From Nitrospira sp. (GTDB taxonomy: Bacteria > Nitrospirota > Thermodesulfovibrionia > Thermodesulfovibrionales > SM23-35), in NCBI GenBank assembly GCA_016873575.1, contig VGWY01000045.1:1-13957 (forward strand): a stretch of 13,957 nt of DNA, given 5' to 3'. Position numbers and translations under genes: made by a program. This document shows, piece by piece, positions 7,928 to 13,095 of this stretch. The notes under the pieces were generated by a model. It did no database searches. It saw only the letters and a list, made by a program, of their open reading frames with translations, and had not been told where the DNA came from. Numbering within the stretch: position 1 is the stretch's first letter; each line of letters begins with the position of its first letter.

Positions 7928-8275
7928 TTAATCTTCAAAAAAAATCCTTTTAAGCCTCTCAGTAAAGTCTTTTCGCATTTCATCTTCGAGACAATTCATC
8001 ATATCTTCCATCTCTCTCTGCATGACCTCGAGCCTGTGCCGCATTCTCAGTATCACCTCAACTCCTGCCTTGTTGACGCCGAGTTCTCTTGTAAGCCTGA
8101 TTATCATGCCAAGCCTTTCTACATCCTCTTCTGAATAAAGCCTCACTCTCCTTGTTCGTTTTGGGGTCACAAGCCCCTCTCTTTCATATAACCTGAGGGT
8201 CTGTGGATGGACATGGAGTATCTCAGATACAATGCTTATGGTATATAAAGGTTGTTTTTTGTCTCTTATAGTCAT
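7928..8275 (-). CDS. hspR: MerR-family heat-shock repressor HspR
   Basis: This 115-residue DNA-binding repressor holds heat-shock promoters off by binding HAIR inverted repeats, with DnaK as co-repressor in characterised systems. The N-terminal MerR winged helix-turn-helix (about 10-60) carries the HspR-typical string HPQTLRLYEREGLVTPKRT (23-41) and RLYSEEDVERL (45-55). A C-terminal dimerisation helix follows (about 75-105) with a charged tail. No cysteine or metal-binding pattern typical of MerR metal sensors is seen. Its ATG shares one base with the dnaJ stop (TAATG at 8277-8273), and clpB begins 11 nt after it. The name rests on the HTH sequence, its place between dnaJ and clpB, and the HAIR-like site upstream of the operon. 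Confidence 0.92.
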   Translation of the reverse strand: MTIRDKKQPLYTISIVSEILHVHPQTLRLYEREGLVTPKRTRRVRLYSEEDVERLGMIIRLTRELGVNKAGVEVILRMRHRLEVMQREMEDMMNCLEDEMRKDFTERLKRIFFED

Positions 8276-9366
8276 TATTTTTTCACCATCCCTTCCCTGG
8301 GATTTTCTTTATAAAGGGACTCAATATCTTTTATAGCCTCCTTAGCCTTATTGGGAATATCCTTTGGCACAACTATCTTTATATCAATATACTGGTTGCC
8401 CTTTACCCCGCTCTTTGGTGAAGGGAAACCCTTTCCTGAAAGTTTAAACCTCTGCCCACCCTGTGTACCTGGTGGTAATGTCATTGCTGCGATTCCATCT
8501 ATCGTGGGAACCTCAATCTTCGCACCAAGGGCAGCCTCGCCAAAGGTCACCGGGAGATCAAGGGAAATGTCATCGCCTTTTCTCTTAAATATCGGATGAG
8601 GTAGTACATTGATTTCGATAAGGAGGTCTCCTGTTGCACCACCTGATCCTGCGCTGCCCATACCTCTTAACCGGACTCTTGACCCTGTGTCAGCGCCTCT
8701 TGGGATTTTTACCTTTACCGTTTCTGTCTGAAATTTCTTTCCACTCCCTCCACATGAGGAACAGACCTTTGTTACCTTCCTGCCTGTACCCCCGCAAACA
8801 GTACAGGGTTGTGCCATCTTGAAGAAACCCTTTGATGTTCTTGTGCTTCCTCCTGTGCCCTTACATGCATCACATACCTGGTATGCCCCAGCTCCTGAGC
8901 CATTACATGTTTGACAGGTAACATCTCTATTAAAGGTAATTGGTTTTGTTACCCCGGAGAATGCCTCTTCAAGGGAGAGATCGAGTCTCATAAGCATATC
9001 AGCTCCCTTTACAGGTGTTGTTTCAGGTCTTATTTTTGTCCCAAAAAAATCTGAGAAAATATCGCCAAAACCACCAAAATCAAAGGTGTCCCTGAAGTCG
9101 TACGTCCTGAACCCTTCAAACCCGTGTCCTCCACCCTCAAAAGGAGAACGGCCGAACTGGTCATAATCAGCCCTTTTCTTCGGGTCGCTCAGCACCTCAT
9201 ACGCCTCATTCAGTTCTTTGAATTTCTGCTCTGCAGTCTTGTCTCCCGGATTCAGGTCAGGATGATATTTGCGCGCAAGCTTTCTATACGCCTTCTTTAT
9301 CTCATCCTGAGAGGCACTTTTGCTTACTCCAAGTATCTCATAATAGTCCTTCACAGCAGAGACCAT
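8275..9366 (-). CDS. dnaJ: Molecular chaperone DnaJ (class A Hsp40)
   Basis: This 363-residue co-chaperone stimulates DnaK ATPase and delivers substrates for refolding or ClpB disaggregation. The J-domain (6-70) has the HPD motif at 35-37. A Gly/Phe-rich linker (71-110) precedes a zinc-binding domain with four CxxCxGxG repeats (Cys151/154, 165/168, 188/191, 202/205). The first two repeats are close together, giving a compact zinc domain. Two substrate-binding beta domains follow (about 212-340). The chosen ATG at 9366 has AGGA about 4 nt upstream; a GTG at 9354 is an alternative that gives VKDYYEILGV directly. It is the first gene of dnaJ-hspR-clpB, behind a sigma-70 promoter overlapped by a HAIR-like repeat. 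No dnaK or grpE is adjacent on either side. Confidence 0.96.
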   Translation of the reverse strand: MVSAVKDYYEILGVSKSASQDEIKKAYRKLARKYHPDLNPGDKTAEQKFKELNEAYEVLSDPKKRADYDQFGRSPFEGGGHGFEGFRTYDFRDTFDFGGFGDIFSDFFGTKIRPETTPVKGADMLMRLDLSLEEAFSGVTKPITFNRDVTCQTCNGSGAGAYQVCDACKGTGGSTRTSKGFFKMAQPCTVCGGTGRKVTKVCSSCGGSGKKFQTETVKVKIPRGADTGSRVRLRGMGSAGSGGATGDLLIEINVLPHPIFKRKGDDISLDLPVTFGEAALGAKIEVPTIDGIAAMTLPPGTQGGQRFKLSGKGFPSPKSGVKGNQYIDIKIVVPKDIPNKAKEAIKDIESLYKENPREGMVKK

Positions 9367-9389
9367 CCTTTCCTAATCAATTTGTTCAT

Positions 9390-9418
9390 ATCATAATAAT
9401 TGAGTATAAGCTTGTCAA
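9390..9418 (-). promoter_or_regulatory. Near-consensus sigma-70 promoter of dnaJ-hspR-clpB
   Basis: On the minus strand TTGACA (9418-9413) is a perfect -35 box. A 17-nt spacer follows, then TATGAT (9395-9390), 5 of 6 to the -10 consensus. Predicted transcription starts near 9383, giving a short leader of about 17 nt with AGGA before the dnaJ ATG. The housekeeping-type promoter fits repression-based control rather than an alternative sigma factor. Confidence 0.8.
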
Positions 9419-9419
9419 G
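9399..9419. promoter_or_regulatory. HAIR-like HspR operator
   Basis: The known HspR operator is CTTGAGT-N7-ACTCAAG. Here the plus strand reads ATTGAGT (9399-9405), exactly 7 nt, then TGTCAAG (9413-9419): 11 of 14 consensus positions with the correct spacing. It covers the -35 box and most of the spacer of the dnaJ promoter, the position expected for a blocking operator. Confidence 0.7.
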
Positions 9420-9420
9420 T

Positions 9421-9498
9421 ATTCTTTTATGATGCTTATAACTACAAGCTCGTGGTATAATTTCTAATTCACTCTGCTTTCGTAGATGCTATTTTAAT
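9421..9498. other. Intergenic stretch upstream of the dnaJ promoter
   Basis: No gene, RNA or repeat is evident. A TATAAT string at about 9456-9461 on the plus strand has no good -35 partner and no gene downstream, so it is not called as a promoter. Confidence 0.4.
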
Positions 9499-9525
9499 CG
9501 TCATCCCGTGCTTGACACGGAATCC
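9499..9525 (+). repeat. CTTGA-loop mini-palindrome, copy 1
   Basis: CCGTG (9506-9510), loop CTTGA (9511-9515) and CACGG (9516-9520) form a perfect stem. It is framed by GTCAT on the left and AATCC on the right. Loop and frame match the copies at 9637 and 9669 while the arm bases differ but stay complementary. Confidence 0.7.
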
Positions 9526-9534
9526 AGAAGTAGC

Positions 9535-9552
9535 CGCAAACGTTAGTTTGCG
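9535..9552. repeat. Perfect 7-bp inverted repeat
   Basis: CGCAAAC (9535-9541), loop GTTA, GTTTGCG (9546-9552). It lies between copies of the CTTG-loop palindromes but has a different loop, so it belongs to another element or is a separate hairpin. No T-run follows. Confidence 0.55.
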
Positions 9553-9622
9553 TGGATTTAATCAAATATTCATTTTATGAAACGCAGGCTTGAATAAAAC
9601 GTCATTCCCGCTTCTCTGAAAT

Positions 9623-9698
9623 CGTTTCCACCAGGTGTCATTCCCGCTTGTCGGGAATCATTCAGAAAGATTCTGGACAAGCCAGAATGACGGAAACG
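9623..9698. repeat. Long imperfect inverted repeat built from two CTTGT-loop palindromes
   Basis: Two oppositely oriented units face each other. Unit one (9637-9659) has stem TTCCCG/CGGGAA around loop CTTGT. Unit two (9669-9691, minus orientation) has stem TTCTGG/CCAGAA around loop CTTGT. Outer arms CGTTTCC (9623-9629) and GGAAACG (9692-9698) also pair. A decayed direct copy begins at 9601 (GTCATTCCCGCTTCT). The whole looks like a small MITE/REP-type intergenic element downstream of truA; it could also act as a hairpin barrier to transcription. Confidence 0.7.
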
Positions 9699-9739
9699 GT
9701 CTGAGCAAGAAATTATGAATCCAGTAAGAATTATTTCTC

Positions 9740-10513
9740 TTACTTAGTATAAATAACCTTCTCAAGAAAAAGGCCATTTGGAGAGGCAGTTTGCCCTGCA
9801 AGCCTCCTGTCAAGTGATTCGAGTATCTCTTTCATCCTGTCTGCAGAAATCCTCCTTCTTCCGATTTCAATGAGTGTGCCGACAATATTCCTCACCATGT
9901 GTCTGAGGAAACCATCTGCCTCTATCCGTATCTTTATAAAATCACCTTTTATATTGGCTGTCATAAAAGCAATCTTATCAACCTTTTCTATGTTCAAAGA
10001 AAAGATTTCTCTTACGGAATCTTTTATGCTGCTGTCAGTCCCCATAAAAGAAGAAAAATCATGTTTGCCGATAAGAACCTGAGCTGCTTCAATCATAGAT
10101 TTTAGTTCAAGAGTCTGTATCACCAGCCATGAATACCTGTAGAGAAACACTGATGATTTTCTCTGGTTTGCAATGATATAAAAATAGATCTTCTTAACTG
10201 CATCGTCTCGTGGATTAAATGAATTATCAACCTCAGATGCCTCAAGAATTCTGACATCCTGCGGAAGTACGGCATTCAATGCCCTTTTTATTGTTTCAGG
10301 ATCAAGCCTCGATGTTGTTCTGAATGCTGCAACCTGGCCGAGTGCGTGTACACCTGCATCTGTCCTGCTTGCTCCGATAACCCTTGATTGTTCTCTGGTT
10401 ATCTTTTGTATCCTGTCTTCCATGACGCCCTGAATGGTAAGCCTGTCTTTCTGAATCTGCCATCCATGATAGGCTGTACCATCATATTCTAGGAGAAGTT
10501 TGATTTTTTTCAT
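9740..10513 (-). CDS. truA: tRNA pseudouridine(38-40) synthase TruA
   Basis: This 257-residue enzyme isomerises uridines 38-40 in the tRNA anticodon stem-loop. The catalytic Asp52 sits in the RTDAGVHA motif (50-57). Other family marks are YDGTAYHGWQ (10-19), KHDFSSF (150-156), GFLRHMVRNIVGTL (201-214) and the C-terminal ASPNGLFLEKVIY (243-255). Length is typical. The gene is not followed by others: a repeat-filled gap of 373 nt separates it from dnaJ. The ATG lacks a close Shine-Dalgarno (GGGGTG is about 13 nt away), and a promoter-like -10 box ends 7 nt before it, so the message may be leaderless. It is divergent from the unknown gene that starts near 10620. Confidence 0.95.
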   Translation of the reverse strand: MKKIKLLLEYDGTAYHGWQIQKDRLTIQGVMEDRIQKITREQSRVIGASRTDAGVHALGQVAAFRTTSRLDPETIKRALNAVLPQDVRILEASEVDNSFNPRDDAVKKIYFYIIANQRKSSVFLYRYSWLVIQTLELKSMIEAAQVLIGKHDFSSFMGTDSSIKDSVREIFSLNIEKVDKIAFMTANIKGDFIKIRIEADGFLRHMVRNIVGTLIEIGRRRISADRMKEILESLDRRLAGQTASPNGLFLEKVIYTK

Positions 10514-10520
10514 GGTTTAC

Positions 10521-10549
10521 ACTATATCACCCCGACCAAATTTCAGCAA
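10521..10549 (-). promoter_or_regulatory. Putative truA promoter
   Basis: On the minus strand TTGCTG (10549-10544), a 17-nt spacer and TATAGT (10526-10521, 5 of 6 to consensus) form a sigma-70-like pair. The -10 ends 7 nt before the truA ATG, predicting transcription from about the start codon. Confidence 0.45.
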
Positions 10550-10619
10550 TTATTTCAAAAGTACGATGTTCATCCATCTATTACTTCCGTCCATCATTCT
10601 GGTAGTATATTTAATAAAG

Positions 10620-11702
10620 ATGAGAAAATCGATGATAGATATTAAAACCCTCACCTCCCAGATTAAGCAAAACTGCAATATCTCTGATGCAAAGTACTGG
10701 GGATTTTATTCTGTGTGTGGCCTATTGCTGAGACTCAGAGAATTATATCGTGTTGAAAAGTGCATAAACCCCTGGGAAAAGATTCAGCAAAAGGAGATTG
10801 GTGAATGGATGGCAGAGAGAGAAAAGCTCTGGAACGATCTTGAAGATAAAGACTTTATAGATATTGTTGTTGATGGACATGCATATAGTCCATTTGAGGT
10901 TCGAAAGATAAATGAAGCGTTAGAGAAAGACGGTCTTATCTATGGTGCTGGCTATGGTTTGTATAAGAAACCCTCTTTTTTCCTTGCAGAACTCATGTCT
11001 CAGAAAACAGTGGAAGGATATGATATTTATATAGCAGGAAACGAACATGCAAGAGACCTCTCGGATTATCCTGCAACATTGCAGGATGGAACAATCTTTG
11101 CACGAATACACCCGACGAGATTACTCCTCTGGGAAAAATTTGAGGAATTGAGAATCAGGAAATCAAAGGGAGCACTTGCATTCGCATTTTCACATTATGG
11201 TATGACACCATCAGAAGAACCATCGGAGAATATGGACAGTCGAATCTTTCGAATCGCATTTTCCGAGGTAGAAACCTACATCCATCACGAAATAGGTGAG
11301 GCAGTTGAGGGGAAAAAACTCGGCAACGAATGGAAAGTACTCATCTCCGGACTTTTCCATCGAAAGGCTGAGCTCTTTGTCCGCGGGGTAAAGGACCTGA
11401 TGTCAGATACCTCTGAGAAAGGCATGATTCGATACATGATTGAAAACCAGAAAGAAGGTTCGCTCGGATTTTATATTGTATTTCTCGGAGGGTACAGGAG
11501 ACTCATCTTTCCTGAAATACTCAAGGCATTTGAGCAGTTTATTGAGACAGGGGACTGGGTAATTATTGATGATGCACGAAAGACCGGTTATGAAAAGGCT
11601 GAGGAGTATGCAGAACGATTGCTCTCGGCATACAGAAACGAAAAAAAGAGGGAGTGTATTTCTGAATACATAGAGAGTGAAATGCTCAGTGGATTATTTT
11701 AA
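10620..11702 (+). CDS. Conserved protein of unknown function (Sfum_1244-like)
   Basis: I recognise this as resembling an uncharacterised family named after Syntrophobacter Sfum_1244, from the opening SDAKYWGFYSVCGLLLRLRELYR and the WxAEREKLWNDLEDKDF stretch. No function is known to me. The protein (360 residues from ATG 10620) is soluble-looking and rich in charged helices. It contains an IHHEIGEA motif near nt 11280-11305 and FHRKAELFVRGVKDL soon after. No catalytic signature of a known enzyme class is clear. The frame is open back to a TTG at 10500 inside truA. Possible starts are ATG 10512, 10566, 10620 and 10632. Start 10566 would add a hydrophobic segment (FIHLLLPSIILVVYLI) that could anchor it in the membrane; 10620 or 10632 is preferred because the family-like sequence begins there. 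None has a clear ribosome binding site. Its 3' end overlaps the convergent HD-GYP gene by 9 bp. Confidence 0.75.
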   Translation: MRKSMIDIKTLTSQIKQNCNISDAKYWGFYSVCGLLLRLRELYRVEKCINPWEKIQQKEIGEWMAEREKLWNDLEDKDFIDIVVDGHAYSPFEVRKINEALEKDGLIYGAGYGLYKKPSFFLAELMSQKTVEGYDIYIAGNEHARDLSDYPATLQDGTIFARIHPTRLLLWEKFEELRIRKSKGALAFAFSHYGMTPSEEPSENMDSRIFRIAFSEVETYIHHEIGEAVEGKKLGNEWKVLISGLFHRKAELFVRGVKDLMSDTSEKGMIRYMIENQKEGSLGFYIVFLGGYRRLIFPEILKAFEQFIETGDWVIIDDARKTGYEKAEEYAERLLSAYRNEKKRECISEYIESEMLSGLF

Positions 11703-13001
11703 TATCTCAGGAGTTATATTCTTAACAAATACCTCAATAAGCCACGGGTCAAACTGGGTACCAGCATTACGCTGTAACTCCAGAATTGCACCATCAAATG
11801 TAAGGGGCTTCTTGTATGTTGACTCGCTTACCATTGCATCGAATGCCTCTGCTATTGCCAGGATTCTTGCTCCGAGCGGTATCGCCTCTCCCTCAATGCC
11901 TGCTGGATAGCCAGTACCATCGTACCGCTCATGATGATATAAGATAAACGGAGCGATATCAGCGTAAAAGGTTATTGGCTGTATCATTTCATATCCAGTA
12001 ATAGGATGTTTCTTGAATACAGAAGGTGTAGAACGGTCCTCAGTCCTGATCTTCAAGAACCCGACATCGTGAAGGAGTGAGGCAAAATATAATCTTTTCC
12101 TCGCTTGTTCTGACATATTTATTTCTCTTGCAATAATGTTGCAGTAATTTGCCACACGTTTTGAATGTTCTAATTTACCCAACAGGTTGAAGTCTATAGC
12201 CTCAAGGAGCATATTGGTGATATGGATCTCGTAGTTCTTCTGATCATCATAAAATTTTGCGCTTGCTATTGATATTGCTGCCTGGTCTGCAAGGTATGAT
12301 ATTATCTCTTCATCCTGTTTTGTGTAAAAACCATTCTTCTTGTTCAGGAGCTCAATGACCCCGATGACAACCGTCTTTAATATAAGGGGAACACAGAGAA
12401 CTGATCCTGTGTGATAACCTGTGAGGCCATCCAATTCAGGGTTAAACCTCTTATCATCCCTGGCGTTTGCTATGCGGAGGGGTGTACTATTTTCAGCAAC
12501 CCATCCCGAAATCCCTTTGCCTTTTGGGATAACTTTGCCAATGAGCTCACTTACCTTCTCACCTTTTGCTATTTTAAAGACAAGGTTATTATCTTCAAAA
12601 AGGAGGATAGAACCGGCATCAGAATGGGTCATTGCGATCGAATAATCTATGACCTTATCAAGGAGGATGTCTCCATATATTTCTTCTCTCAAATCACGTG
12701 TGATATTCAGAATAGAGGCGAGCCTGCTGCTGTATTCTTCGATCTTCTGAACGGTCTGTCTTGAGACGGTTCTCAGGATATAAAACCCTAAACCAGCAAG
12801 GCCGAGACATATCACAATGATAATGGTGATAGAAATATCCGGCAGGAAATCTAGAAGTTCGTTCGCTGGTTTATAGAGGTATCGGAGTATGACAGCAAGA
12901 AGGGTGAAGATGATAAAGAGGATCGTTGTTTGAAGGAGTCGTATGCGTTTTTTAATATCGGTTATGATCGTTTTTTCAATAGCGACAGATTCCTGTTCCA
13001 T
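11694..13001 (-). CDS. Membrane-anchored GAF / HD-GYP domain signalling protein
   Basis: This 435-residue protein is probably a cyclic-dinucleotide (c-di-GMP type) phosphodiesterase or a sensor derived from one. Two N-terminal membrane helices (about 23-43, 56-77) lead into a helix linker and a GAF domain (about 98-250, with GISGWVAENSTPLRI at 163-177) that would sense a small ligand or redox state. An HD-GYP domain follows (about 262-430): His279, HD at 311-312, His332, HHE at 356-358 and DGTGYP at 361-366. The usual HD-[IV]-G-K lysine is Phe315, and the metal-ligand Asp of the ADxFDA motif is Glu385 in AEAFDAM, so activity is likely but not certain. There is no Shine-Dalgarno; a promoter-like box ends 7 nt before the ATG. 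It is divergent from dnaE. Confidence 0.88.
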   Translation of the reverse strand: MEQESVAIEKTIITDIKKRIRLLQTTILFIIFTLLAVILRYLYKPANELLDFLPDISITIIIVICLGLAGLGFYILRTVSRQTVQKIEEYSSRLASILNITRDLREEIYGDILLDKVIDYSIAMTHSDAGSILLFEDNNLVFKIAKGEKVSELIGKVIPKGKGISGWVAENSTPLRIANARDDKRFNPELDGLTGYHTGSVLCVPLILKTVVIGVIELLNKKNGFYTKQDEEIISYLADQAAISIASAKFYDDQKNYEIHITNMLLEAIDFNLLGKLEHSKRVANYCNIIAREINMSEQARKRLYFASLLHDVGFLKIRTEDRSTPSVFKKHPITGYEMIQPITFYADIAPFILYHHERYDGTGYPAGIEGEAIPLGARILAIAEAFDAMVSESTYKKPLTFDGAILELQRNAGTQFDPWLIEVFVKNITPEILK

Positions 13002-13008
13002 CGGTATT

Positions 13009-13038
13009 ACTTTACTTCAGGTTTAAATGGTAAGTCAA
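13009..13038 (-). promoter_or_regulatory. Putative promoter of the HD-GYP gene
   Basis: On the minus strand TTGACT (13038-13033), an 18-nt spacer and TAAAGT (13014-13009, 4 of 6) precede the ATG by 7 nt. The spacing predicts a leaderless or nearly leaderless transcript. Confidence 0.4.
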
Positions 13039-13050
13039 ATTCACCTGAAG
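13015..13050. repeat. 8-bp inverted repeat bracketing the HD-GYP promoter -35 box
   Basis: CTTCAGGT (13015-13022) and ACCTGAAG (13043-13050) are perfect complements separated by 20 nt. The pair covers the spacer and surrounds the -35 of the putative HD-GYP promoter, and ends 11 nt before the -35 of dnaE. It could be an operator for a dimeric regulator with half-sites about 28 nt apart, centre to centre. There is no independent evidence for a regulator. Confidence 0.4.
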
Positions 13051-13061
13051 AAATACGGCAA

Positions 13062-13090
13062 TTGACTTGAAACCGTTCATGGGTTAATAT
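13062..13090 (+). promoter_or_regulatory. Putative dnaE promoter
   Basis: TTGACT (13062-13067, 5 of 6), a 17-nt spacer and TAATAT (13085-13090, 4 of 6) lie upstream of dnaE. Only 5 nt separate the -10 from the ATG and there is no Shine-Dalgarno, so transcription would begin at or very near the start codon. Confidence 0.5.
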
Positions 13091-13095
13091 TCAAT

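Noticed and set aside
9437..9461. Plus-strand TATAAT near 9456 as a promoter
   Set aside because: No -35 box at suitable spacing and no plus-strand gene or RNA candidate before truA, which lies on the other strand.
9499..9698. Repeat cluster as a CRISPR array
   Set aside because: Units are few, differ in arm sequence, occur in both orientations and are unevenly spaced; there is no constant repeat-spacer rhythm and no cas gene.
9723..9744. Hairpin AGTAAGA/TCTTACT around the truA stop codon as a terminator
   Set aside because: The stem is AT-rich, only 7 bp, includes the stop codon in the structure and is not followed by a T-run on the minus strand.
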